Positions 14,962 to 22,643 of a DNA stretch of 26,193 nt are shown here, piece after piece. Every line of letters begins with the position of its first letter. Position 1 is the stretch's first letter. Both the position numbers and the translations under genes were made by a program. The notes under the pieces were generated by a model. That model ran no database searches and was not told where the DNA came from. It saw only the letters and a list, made by a program, of their open reading frames with translations. The stretch comes from CAZTPC01 sp964615565 (GTDB taxonomy: Bacteria; Patescibacteriota; Saccharimonadia; Saccharimonadales; AWTP1-31): NCBI GenBank assembly GCA_964615565.1, contig CAZTPC010000014.1, forward strand, positions 1 to 26,193, written 5' to 3'.

Positions 14962-15146
14962 ACATATATAGGGCACCTGTGGCTTCCTAGTTTTCCGGTA
15001 TGCAATTTAGAGATTTCCAGTTGTACGTTTCTGTAAGCAGTGTGACAGTTAAGCATTAGAGTAGTAAATACTACCACGCACAGTATTTGTATTTTCCGCC
15101 TAAACCTATTATTGTTTATGCAGAAGTTATTCTTAAGGAGGGTTCT
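14962..15146 (+). promoter_or_regulatory. Gap between atpC and the aquaporin gene
   Basis: In these 185 bases I see no gene and no convincing terminator for the ATP operon. The perfect inverted repeat GTAGTA-AA-TACTAC is at 15061-15074. A GTGACA near 15042 and AT-rich sequence over the repeat could form a promoter, but spacing is poor. TAAGGAGG at 15134-15141 is a strong ribosome-binding site 5 nt before the ATG at 15147. Confidence 0.4.
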
Positions 15147-15911
15147 ATGTTTAGCAGGAAAAAGGTCGCCATGGTGGTGGCTGAATTTATGGGTGTCGCA
15201 GTTTTGGTTACTGCGGTTTACTCAATGGTAGCCAGGACTACCTTTCCGCTCTTTGGCGGTTTGGCAGCCGGTTTAACACTTGGACTTTTGGTACATACCA
15301 TTGGTTCAGTATCAGGTGCGCATGTTAACCCAGCAATTACGCTTGGTCTTTGGAGCGTACGAAAAATAAAAACTTTGCCAGCAATTGCATACATCGCAGC
15401 ACAGATGCTCGGTGGTTTTGCGGCATGGATGCTTATCAACTACTTCCTAGGAAGCGACATTCAAAGTATCGCTAACAAGTTTGAAGTAAAGGTACTCATT
15501 GCCGAAGCAATTGGGGCCTTGATCTTTGGTTTTGGTGTAGCCGCAGCGGTGTACCAAAATTACGAAGGTACAAAGCTAGCCTTTACGGTTGGTGCATCAC
15601 TAACAATTGGCATCTTGGTTGCTTCACTTGCATCAAACGGTGTGCTTAACCCAGCTGTTGCCTTGGGTCTTCAATCGTGGAACTGGGCATACGCTACAGG
15701 TCCAATCATCGGTTCGGTTGTAGGTATGAACTTGTATGCATTAATCTTCGCAGATGATGTTTCATTTACTTTCAAGTCAGCAGGATTCGGCCAGAAGCCA
15801 GGCTTGTCTAGAAGTTCCGCCAAGTCTCGTACTACTTCTGTTAAGGCTAAAACAACAGTTGCAAAGAAAAAGACTGTCGCTAAGAAGCCTGCAGCAAAGA
15901 AGCGCAAGTAA
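15147..15911 (+). CDS. Aquaporin/MIP-family channel with lysine-rich tail
   Basis: This 254-aa protein has six hydrophobic helices and two NPA boxes: GAHVNPAITLGL (N61-A63) and VLNPAVALGL (N168-A170). The family conducts water or small neutral solutes. The second NPA is followed by Val, where most aquaporins have the selectivity-filter Arg, so the pore is likely wider or different in selectivity. Residues about 215-254 are a soluble tail rich in Lys, Ala and Ser with KK-x-VAKK repeats, like histone-H1-type tails. The start at 15147 is set by TAAGGAGG; an ATG at 15087 has no such site. A strong terminator follows. Confidence 0.92.
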   Translation: MFSRKKVAMVVAEFMGVAVLVTAVYSMVARTTFPLFGGLAAGLTLGLLVHTIGSVSGAHVNPAITLGLWSVRKIKTLPAIAYIAAQMLGGFAAWMLINYFLGSDIQSIANKFEVKVLIAEAIGALIFGFGVAAAVYQNYEGTKLAFTVGASLTIGILVASLASNGVLNPAVALGLQSWNWAYATGPIIGSVVGMNLYALIFADDVSFTFKSAGFGQKPGLSRSSAKSRTTSVKAKTTVAKKKTVAKKPAAKKRK

Positions 15912-15931
15912 CAATAACGCAGTTCGCACAT

Positions 15932-15964
15932 AAAACTCTCGGTCATTACGGCCGAGAGTTTTTA
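15932..15964. terminator. Bidirectional Rho-independent terminator
   Basis: AAAACTCTCGG (15932-15942) pairs with CCGAGAGTTTT (15952-15962) around a 9-nt loop and is flanked by T-runs on both strands. It ends the rightward aquaporin transcript and the leftward helicase transcript, whose TAA stop is at 15964-15962 inside it. Confidence 0.92.
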
Positions 15965-18900
15965 TATTGCTTCGTCAAGTAGGTCGGCGATAAAGTTTTG
16001 GATAGCAGAATAGTCTGAGCCGTAGTTAGAAACATCTGGCAGGTTAAGGCTTGTAACTTTATTCCACACAACACTGATTAATCTTTCTAATGACTGAATA
16101 TCTTCACTGGATGGTACGTACTCGCGGACTAGTTCTTTAGGGCTAGCCGCTTCTAGATACCAAATCTGACCTGAGATATTCTTTACTGAGAATCGCCTAC
16201 TTTGCCGTATGAGTAGCGCATAGAACGTTAGCTGCGTGCGTTGTTTCCATGCTGTAATGGCTTTTGTCTGATCGCGCGTTGTGAAGCTCGAAAGCGGTTT
16301 GCCGGTCTTGTAGTCAATGATCACTAAGTCATCTTTTGATTGATGAATACGGTCGATCTTGCCTTTTAGGCGCGCTTCATGTAAGGCTACCCCACTGAGC
16401 TCTTGCTCTGGAAGATCACCCTTCCCTAGCCAAAATGTTTCACTAGCAAATAGCTTTGTCAGGATTTCTTCGCCATGCTCTGCAAAGCGTGTCTCCTCAT
16501 TCGTCGTTAACTGTTGGTCATGTAATGCGTCACGAAAAACTTTGATAACCGTCTCGGTCTTAAGGCCAGTACCGTTCATGGCAATCTGCGCATACTCCAA
16601 TGCGCTATGCATGGCCGTACCAAACGATAGGTTAGTACTTTTAGTAGATGGTAATCGCAACAAGTGGCGTTCAAGGAATGTGTCTGGGCCGCCACTACTG
16701 AGATCGAGAAAATCAAGTAGCGATGAGGCGCTTAACTCAAACCCATCAAGCCGGGGTTGAAGGTTGCGTTTTTGATCAGCGTCGTTGAGCCTTGGCCACT
16801 GCAAATGTTCTTCGAGAACAACAATTGGATCAAGTTTGGAATGTACATCATGTGCAGTAACTACGTCCGACAACATAGGAACGGCAAGGACATCCTTACC
16901 CTGAATGTCTTGTTTGTAGCTATGGACATGTAGGTCACGTTTCGCACGTGTCGCAGCAACATACATGAGTCGTGTGTAGTCGTCTTGATCATCGCCTGCT
17001 GGCTGGAGTGGTAGGTTGGCTGGGCATTTGCGACCGGCGCTAGACGGTCGCCAGCTGGTGTCGATTGCGTTTACAATGTGGATTACATCAAACTCCAGAC
17101 CCTTTGCTTTATGTACAGTCAAAAGATGCACCGGGTTGTCCCCTGATACAAACACTGATTCGTCGGCAATAACTTCGCCGCCCTCGTTTGAGACACGGAT
17201 AAATTCGACAAAGTCTTGCAGACTGGCCGTGCTACCCGCAGAGAAATCAGACGATAGCGATAGTAATAGTCGAATTGCAGACAGCGCTCTGAGGTACTCT
17301 GTATCTACAGTCTTTTTAGAAAGCTCCGCTAGATAATGTTCGCGGATAGGACTGGTGAGATGTTCGCCTGTTCTCAGCCCGATGATGTACTCAATGACTG
17401 CCAGTAGAGGCTCTTCGTTAGCCTCTTTGGCAAGCCATAGTACCCATTCAGCAACATCCTGTAGCTTTTGATCTTTGGACGCCAAACAGTTATCTAGCCA
17501 GTTGCTGTTTTTGTTACTATCCAGTGCTAACTTCCAGAGCATTGTAGGGTCGATACCCCACATCTTGCCAGGTAAGATTCTAGAGAGTAACAGGTTTACT
17601 AAGTATTTTTCACCGTTCTGAACAGCAACGATTAATTGGCACAACATGTAGATTTGCTGGACTGCGGGATGTTCCAGAATATTGTTTTGTTGTTCGTAAC
17701 TAACAGGAACATCTAGGTTGGTGAGTAAGGCCGCGATACGTTTGAGGCTTTCGTGATTACGCGCCAAAACAGCAACCGTCTCGCCTGATTCATTACGCTC
17801 ACTAGCGATCTTGCGTGCCAGCTCGCTCAGCTCCAGCTCTTCTGTGTCATACGATGCATGATCGATGCTGCTCGGCGAGCTAGGTGGATTCTTGGCCACA
17901 AGTACTTTCGAAAGATCTGGTACGCGGGTAGTGAGACGATCTTGAACTTGCTCAATGATTGCAGTACTAGCATCGAGTATGGCCTGGCTAGATCGGTAGT
18001 TATCAGTGAGTACTATTAACTTTGTATTGTCATAACTATGACGGAAACTGAGCATGTTATTTAGCTCGGCACCGTTGAACTTATAGATTGACTGATCATC
18101 ATCACCGACAGCCATGATGTTGGGACTTGCTTCTCCTTCGCCTGCAACAAGGTTTGCGAGTTGTAGCTGCGCAGCATTGGTGTCCTGAAACTCATCAACC
18201 AAAATATAGTTAAATCGTTCCCTTGCATCCGCCAACATATCTGGATGTTTTTGTAGTTGCGCAATGACTTCTACGATCATATCGGAGTAATCGTAATAGC
18301 CCCGAGCATGCAGTTGTTCGCGGTAGCTTTGGTACACGCCAGCTAGTGATTGCCACCAAAGGTTGCGTTCGCGTTCTTTACTCATGCTCTTTTTGCCTTC
18401 GACACTTTGTACCCAGCGTTGCTTCCATTTTCCAGTATTCTTTGTCTTTCCAGTTTCGGCGTCCTGTTCAACGGCAAACGACAAGCTGTCGACAATCACG
18501 TCGCGAAGATCTTGGAGTGGCTGCAGGTTGTTACTGATACCTTGCGACGGCAATTGTGTAACTTGCTCGACTAATGTGGGTAGTTTTTTAGCGCTTAGCG
18601 GTGCAGATAGAATATCTACAAGTTGTGGTTCAATTGTCTCGATATAAGCCAAGTTTGCTGTCGTAAGAGCATGTAGTTTTTCTGGCGTTAGGCCGGCCTC
18701 CTTGACATACTTAAGCCCTTCCTTCACCCCTTGATCTGCCGTAAAGCGACCGGCAAACTTTAAGGCCAGTGGGTTACTAAGCGGCAGTCCACTAAGGATA
18801 GTTCTGATAATATCCAATTGGGTCGTGTCTGGCGCTGTGCTCAGCCTGGCTCCATTCCAGAAATAATCAGGATACATGTTCATTATTTCGGCAGCAAAAC

Positions 18901-19177
18901 TATGGAATGTCTTAACCATTACATGTTGAGCTTCATTGCCGGCTAGGCGCATAAGTCGTTCCCGCATGTTGAGGGCGGCTTTATTGGTGAACGTTAGACA
19001 TAAGATATTCGAGGCATCAGTATCCGTCTTTCGCAGAATGTTAGCCACTCGCATACTGAGCAACTGGGTCTTCCCTGTCCCAGGACCGGCAACAACTAGA
19101 ACAGGACCGTCGATAGTGTCAACGGCTTCGCGCTGCGCATCGTTCAGCTGCTTGTACGATTCCTCAAATAACCCCAT
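15962..19177 (-). CDS. UvrD/PcrA-type helicase fused to PD-(D/E)XK nuclease
   Basis: This is a 1071-aa superfamily 1A helicase with a C-terminal RecB-like nuclease. Helicase motifs are LNDAQREAV (Q motif), GPGTGKT (31-37), FTNKAALNMRERL, VDEFQDTN (327-334), GDDDQSIYKFNGAE, LTVHKAKGLEFD and YVAATRAKRDL. The nuclease core near the C terminus has GKIDRI (D942) and IIDYKTGK (D955, K957), preceded by FGTAMHSALEYA. This layout resembles AddA or actinobacterial AdnAB subunits and indicates DNA end processing. No AddB partner is in the window. An unusually long insert with no motif lies between motifs Ib and II. It has a leaderless-type -10 box. Confidence 0.93.
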   Translation of the reverse strand: MGLFEESYKQLNDAQREAVDTIDGPVLVVAGPGTGKTQLLSMRVANILRKTDTDASNILCLTFTNKAALNMRERLMRLAGNEAQHVMVKTFHSFAAEIMNMYPDYFWNGARLSTAPDTTQLDIIRTILSGLPLSNPLALKFAGRFTADQGVKEGLKYVKEAGLTPEKLHALTTANLAYIETIEPQLVDILSAPLSAKKLPTLVEQVTQLPSQGISNNLQPLQDLRDVIVDSLSFAVEQDAETGKTKNTGKWKQRWVQSVEGKKSMSKERERNLWWQSLAGVYQSYREQLHARGYYDYSDMIVEVIAQLQKHPDMLADARERFNYILVDEFQDTNAAQLQLANLVAGEGEASPNIMAVGDDDQSIYKFNGAELNNMLSFRHSYDNTKLIVLTDNYRSSQAILDASTAIIEQVQDRLTTRVPDLSKVLVAKNPPSSPSSIDHASYDTEELELSELARKIASERNESGETVAVLARNHESLKRIAALLTNLDVPVSYEQQNNILEHPAVQQIYMLCQLIVAVQNGEKYLVNLLLSRILPGKMWGIDPTMLWKLALDSNKNSNWLDNCLASKDQKLQDVAEWVLWLAKEANEEPLLAVIEYIIGLRTGEHLTSPIREHYLAELSKKTVDTEYLRALSAIRLLLSLSSDFSAGSTASLQDFVEFIRVSNEGGEVIADESVFVSGDNPVHLLTVHKAKGLEFDVIHIVNAIDTSWRPSSAGRKCPANLPLQPAGDDQDDYTRLMYVAATRAKRDLHVHSYKQDIQGKDVLAVPMLSDVVTAHDVHSKLDPIVVLEEHLQWPRLNDADQKRNLQPRLDGFELSASSLLDFLDLSSGGPDTFLERHLLRLPSTKSTNLSFGTAMHSALEYAQIAMNGTGLKTETVIKVFRDALHDQQLTTNEETRFAEHGEEILTKLFASETFWLGKGDLPEQELSGVALHEARLKGKIDRIHQSKDDLVIIDYKTGKPLSSFTTRDQTKAITAWKQRTQLTFYALLIRQSRRFSVKNISGQIWYLEAASPKELVREYVPSSEDIQSLERLISVVWNKVTSLNLPDVSNYGSDYSAIQNFIADLLDEAI

Positions 19178-19184
19178 TGCTTAT

Positions 19185-19190
19185 ATTGTA
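19185..19190 (-). promoter_or_regulatory. -10 box TACAAT for the helicase gene (leaderless)
   Basis: TACAAT ends 7 nt before the ATG at 19177, inside the 41-nt gap to the upstream flavoprotein gene. No clear -35 was found. Confidence 0.42.
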
Positions 19191-19218
19191 CAGGGATTAT
19201 CGGTCCAGGAGAGGAGTT

Positions 19219-20433
19219 TTATGTTTGTACGTTCTTGGCCGGAGGTTGGCAGAATGCGCAATCTTCGTGGGTCTGATTTCGCCTAAGCCAAATGTTAGCT
19301 GCTGGGCGTATGCCCATCACTTCGGCGTAGCCAATAAAGTCATAGATGGTTCGGAGGTATGATGCAAGCTTCCCGCTAATTACTAGGTTACGCCATTGGA
19401 ATATAGACCAGTCTTCGCCGACTGGGATGATCGTTACCGGTTTAAGCGGTTTATAAGGTCTTACGTTACTACCGCGTAGTTCTTTATTAATTACATCAGC
19501 TACATAAGATGCGTTGTGCAGTGCAGTTAAGGCTAATCCGCTGAATGGCGTGGCGGCATTATCGCCAACTACAAAAGTGGATGAATCTACACGCAAATTA
19601 CCATCTACTACGACGCGCTTTTTCTCGTTGAGAGTAAACTGACTAGCATTTGCTGAATAGAACGGGCTACAAGTTACACCTGCTGTCCAGATTACGGTAT
19701 GGGTGGGTACTGGTTTATTATCGACCATTAAGGTTGTTGCCGTTTCGCCCTTTACTGCCGTATGAGTATGCACGGAAACCCCTAGCGATCGCAGGCGCTT
19801 GAGAGTTAATTTAGAGGCTTTCGGAGTTAGCATTGGTAGTACTCGAGGTGCAGCTTCTACCAACTGCATGTTTACAGATGTCCTTGATAGTTTGTGATGC
19901 TTGGCGACGCCTTTTAGGTATCCTCGAAGTGCTGCTGCTAGTTCTACTCCTGTAGGCCCAGCACCAACTACTACATAATTTTTATCTAAAGCGTGTTCAT
20001 CAACAAGTTCTTGATGGAGGTGATGTCGGAATTCGTCGAATTCCTTGCTCGACTTAACACTGTATGAATACTTATCGAGCCCCTTGATTCCAAAATAGCT
20101 GGTTACAACACCAAGACCAATAACACAGTAATCATATGTATAGGTTTTACCGCTTTCGGTAGTTACTGATTTTGCGGATCGATCAATAGTGGTAGCTTTG
20201 TCGTAGACAAGATGCACATTTGGTTTTATGGGTATTAAGCTCGCAACTGGCATATACGATGCCTCTCGCAGATGACCAATTGCTGCTCTCCAGATGGTTG
20301 CGCCATATCGAAAGGTTTCTTGGTCGGTAATAAGGGTGATATCTAATTTTGGGTTCTTATATAGTTTTCTAACGGTTTTTACGCCCGCGAACCCACCACC
20401 GAGGACCAGAACCTTAACTTTCTTTTGTTTCAT
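19219..20433 (-). CDS. NDH-2-like FAD-dependent NADH dehydrogenase
   Basis: This 404-aa two-dinucleotide-fold flavoprotein has an FAD motif GGGFAGV (12-18) and an NAD(P)H motif VVGAGPTGVELAAAL (155-169). The second FAD contact is VVGDNAA (288-294), and TVIWTAGV precedes it. This is the type II NADH dehydrogenase layout: it oxidises NADH at the membrane without pumping. The quinone-site motif normally written AQxxxQG is replaced by LTALHNAS (302-309), so the acceptor may not be a standard quinone. The C-terminal end (about 365-404) is helical with a Cys pair in CAFCQPP. It has a leaderless-type -10 box. Confidence 0.88.
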   Translation of the reverse strand: MKQKKVKVLVLGGGFAGVKTVRKLYKNPKLDITLITDQETFRYGATIWRAAIGHLREASYMPVASLIPIKPNVHLVYDKATTIDRSAKSVTTESGKTYTYDYCVIGLGVVTSYFGIKGLDKYSYSVKSSKEFDEFRHHLHQELVDEHALDKNYVVVGAGPTGVELAAALRGYLKGVAKHHKLSRTSVNMQLVEAAPRVLPMLTPKASKLTLKRLRSLGVSVHTHTAVKGETATTLMVDNKPVPTHTVIWTAGVTCSPFYSANASQFTLNEKKRVVVDGNLRVDSSTFVVGDNAATPFSGLALTALHNASYVADVINKELRGSNVRPYKPLKPVTIIPVGEDWSIFQWRNLVISGKLASYLRTIYDFIGYAEVMGIRPAANIWLRRNQTHEDCAFCQPPAKNVQT

Positions 20434-20441
20434 TAGGTATC

Positions 20442-20447
20442 AGTATA
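20442..20447 (-). promoter_or_regulatory. -10 box TATACT for the NDH-2-like gene (leaderless)
   Basis: TATACT ends 8 nt before the ATG at 20433. TTCAAC lies 17 bp upstream (20465-20470), a poor -35. It is back to back with the promoter of the lipoprotein gene. Confidence 0.48.
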
Positions 20448-20515
20448 ATGCTAACGCTTTATTTGTTGAAATATATACACCAAAGAAGGTATTAGTAGTA
20501 AGGTAAAAAGTAGTA

Positions 20516-20521
20516 TATAAT
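20516..20521 (+). promoter_or_regulatory. -10 box TATAAT for the lipoprotein gene (leaderless)
   Basis: A consensus TATAAT ends 7 nt before the ATG at 20529. No Shine-Dalgarno or -35 is seen. Confidence 0.5.
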
Positions 20522-20528
20522 ATGGTTA

Positions 20529-21155
20529 ATGAGACGATTATCAACGCCAGAACTTAGTCTGCGACATACCGTACTTGCCTTTGGCCTAGCGGCGAGTGTA
20601 GCAATAGCTGGCTGTTCTAAAGACGCTAGTACTGTGGGAGAATCGGACGCATCTGCGGGTGTAACTACTGAAAGCGTTACGGCAACTATCAACTTCAATG
20701 GTGTTAACTCAGACCCTACCCTATGCCAGCCTACAAGCGATGGATCATTCCCCGGCTACAGGCCTTGCTTCTTGCCTGTCAGGCCTGCAGTGGGTGGAAC
20801 GAGCGAAACTAATCCTGTGCTCAATAAACCTGACCGTACACTTCCTGATGGGTCCGTTACTGCTAGCTGGCCATACGAAAAGTTTGACGGTCCAGATGAC
20901 TCGCAGCCGGGCGATACAGTAACTGTAGTTTGCACAGAAACTATCAAGGTTACCGAACCTGGAAAGGTAGATGAAGCGTTCGCTGGCATCGAAACTACCG
21001 AAGATCACCTCAATCTATCCGCTGCGCCAAATCTGCAGATTGCAGTTCGTGGTGGTAAATTGCTAGTCTATGCTCGCCAAAAGTGGCTAGTAGAACAACA
21101 AGGTTCTTTTGATCAGTTGCCAAGCTGTGCCGACTATCTTGCTAGCGCAAGCTGA
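20529..21155 (+). CDS. Putative lipoprotein of unknown function
   Basis: This 208-aa protein has a lipoprotein signal: basic N terminus, hydrophobic segment about 13-27 and lipobox AIAGC with the lipidated C29. The mature part starts with a Ser/Thr/Asp-rich linker (30-50), then a domain with four cysteines (C66, C80, C135, C200) that could make two disulfides. I do not recognise the domain. It should sit on the outer face of the membrane. Its 3' end overlaps the end of the convergent histidine kinase gene by 22 nt. Confidence 0.85.
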   Translation: MRRLSTPELSLRHTVLAFGLAASVAIAGCSKDASTVGESDASAGVTTESVTATINFNGVNSDPTLCQPTSDGSFPGYRPCFLPVRPAVGGTSETNPVLNKPDRTLPDGSVTASWPYEKFDGPDDSQPGDTVTVVCTETIKVTEPGKVDEAFAGIETTEDHLNLSAAPNLQIAVRGGKLLVYARQKWLVEQQGSFDQLPSCADYLASAS

Positions 21156-21790
21156 AAACACGTTCCCGTTGTAGTTGATGTGACGCGGACAGCCCCATTG
21201 AAATCTCGTTCGATTATCCTTTGAACGAGCACTAGTCCGACCCCTAGGTGCCCTTCTGATTTAGTACTTTTACCTAAGTTGAAAAGTTGAGCTTTTTGAC
21301 GTTCAGAGATCCCCTGACCATTGTCAGCAACCTCGATGATAATATGTTTTGTAGTCATATTGAGTCGTAACTGTACCCATGCCTCGTTATTGCCTCCTAC
21401 CGCATCAATCGCGTTGCGCACTAGGTTGTTTAGAACGACTTGTAGTTTGGCGGCGCTCCCAATAACTGAGCACTCCTCTCGAATTAATACTGAGAGTTGA
21501 ATCCCTCTCTCTTCGCATCGTCCAGAAAAGTCGTGCACGCAACGCCGCAATTCTGATCCAATATTCACTCGACCTGTTTCCTGGCCTGTAACCTGTTCAC
21601 GAGCAGTTTGGATGGCTCGCTCGATAGCCTGACTGTCTAGTCGCAGACGTTCAATATCAAGCAGTAATGAAGTAATAGAGCTCGATAGATCATGAACAAG
21701 ATTGAGGCCAAGCGTCCCAAAATCCGAGTTGGCTGGTAGCTGTTTACGTGACTTTCGTCGTGTGGCGAAGAAGTTTATGCTACGCATCAT
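21134..21790 (-). CDS. Short sensorless histidine kinase
   Basis: This 218-aa kinase has an H box LVHDLSSSITSLLLDIERL with H33 and an HD pair, then a HATPase_c domain: N box LNNLVRNAIDAV (N126), G1 VADNGQGI (155-161), F box LFNLGKSTK and G2 GVGLVLV. There is no transmembrane segment and no sensor domain, only a basic N terminus. It would phosphorylate the response regulator encoded just upstream, whose 3' end it overlaps by 11 nt. The signal must come from another protein or from the cytoplasm. An ATG 3 nt later is an equal alternative start. Confidence 0.92.
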   Translation of the reverse strand: MMRSINFFATRRKSRKQLPANSDFGTLGLNLVHDLSSSITSLLLDIERLRLDSQAIERAIQTAREQVTGQETGRVNIGSELRRCVHDFSGRCEERGIQLSVLIREECSVIGSAAKLQVVLNNLVRNAIDAVGGNNEAWVQLRLNMTTKHIIIEVADNGQGISERQKAQLFNLGKSTKSEGHLGVGLVLVQRIIERDFNGAVRVTSTTTGTCFQLALAR

Positions 21791-22469
21791 GAAGCTCCAT
21801 ACTTGGCTCGACTAGGCTGTACCCGTAGGCATGAACGGTATGAATCATTTTCTCAGTGCTAGAGGACTCGACTTTGCGACGTAAGTTAGTAACCTGCGCT
21901 TGCAGGGCGTTGGCGGATGCCTGCTCGCCATCCCATATGTAATCGATTAGTAACTCAGTCCTCACCTTTTGATTTACATTAAGTAGCAAACACTCCAGAA
22001 GTGCATATTCCTTGGCTCTCAAAAAAATTGGCCTCCCCGACCGGAAGGCCATACGGCTAAATGTATCGACCACAAGGTCGCCGACAGTTAAGTGCCGACG
22101 TGGAATACTAGATTTACGGCCTTGCAGCTGTAGGCGTACTCGTGCTTCTAACTCCTCAGCGTGTATTGGTTTTGTAAGGTAATCACTTATGCCGTCGTGA
22201 AGCAAAGTAATCTTCTTATCAATATTGGTTTGTCCACTGAGTACAACTACCGGAACCTCGGTATCAATTTGTCGAATCTGTCTATACACTTTACTGCCGT
22301 GCATGTCGGGTAGCCCAAGATCGAGAATGATCAAATTGTACTTATTGTTTTGTAGCTTTTCGAGAGCATTTTGAGCATGAGGAGCGATGTGGACGGTATA
22401 AGATTTTGAAAATAAATAATACAGGCTTCTGGTAAAACGGTTGTCATCGTCTATTACCAGTAACTTCAT
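21780..22469 (-). CDS. OmpR/PhoB-family response regulator
   Basis: This 229-aa protein has a receiver domain (1-118) with the acidic pair D7-D8, the phosphoacceptor D50 in LIILDLGLPD, S78 and K100 in TKP. A C-terminal winged helix (about 125-225) contains LRAKEYALLECLL and NALQAQVTNLRRKVE, followed by HTVHAYGYSL, the usual wing. It binds DNA when phosphorylated by the adjacent kinase. A GGTGG site 4 nt before the ATG could bind the ribosome. It is divergent from the large coiled-coil gene across a 174-nt AT-rich gap and could control it (inference). Confidence 0.95.
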   Translation of the reverse strand: MKLLVIDDDNRFTRSLYYLFSKSYTVHIAPHAQNALEKLQNNKYNLIILDLGLPDMHGSKVYRQIRQIDTEVPVVVLSGQTNIDKKITLLHDGISDYLTKPIHAEELEARVRLQLQGRKSSIPRRHLTVGDLVVDTFSRMAFRSGRPIFLRAKEYALLECLLLNVNQKVRTELLIDYIWDGEQASANALQAQVTNLRRKVESSSTEKMIHTVHAYGYSLVEPSMELHDA

Positions 22470-22570
22470 TATTCCACCAATAAAATCTTAGTTAACCACA
22501 CCATAACTGAGCCGAATAATACTATAATATTGCCAAACACGCAACAGTATAATAATAGATGCTTATGTTG

Positions 22571-22587
22571 TTGTGAAATAATCACAA
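22571..22587. repeat. Palindrome TTGTGA-N5-TCACAA, candidate operator
   Basis: TTGTGA (22571-22576) and TCACAA (22582-22587) form a perfect 6-bp inverted repeat around AATAA in the 174-nt divergent gap (22470-22643), 18 bp before the -35 of the coiled-coil gene. It resembles CRP/FNR-type half-sites but with a 5-nt centre. The rest of the gap is AT-rich with several TATAAT-like words and no gene. Confidence 0.5.
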
Positions 22588-22605
22588 TGTTACTAAGTAG
22601 ACATA

Positions 22606-22634
22606 TTGAAAACCTTATGGCTTAGTACTATAAT
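22606..22634 (+). promoter_or_regulatory. Strong sigma70-type promoter of the coiled-coil gene
   Basis: TTGAAA (22606-22611) and consensus TATAAT (22629-22634) are separated by exactly 17 bp. The ATG is 9 nt after the -10, so the leader would be 0-3 nt long. This is the best-formed promoter in the window. Confidence 0.75.
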
Positions 22635-22643
22635 GTAAGTTAC

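Noticed and set aside
15087..15146. Extended start of the aquaporin at 15087
   Set aside because: The extra 20 residues are unlike MIP N termini and TAAGGAGG precedes the ATG at 15147.
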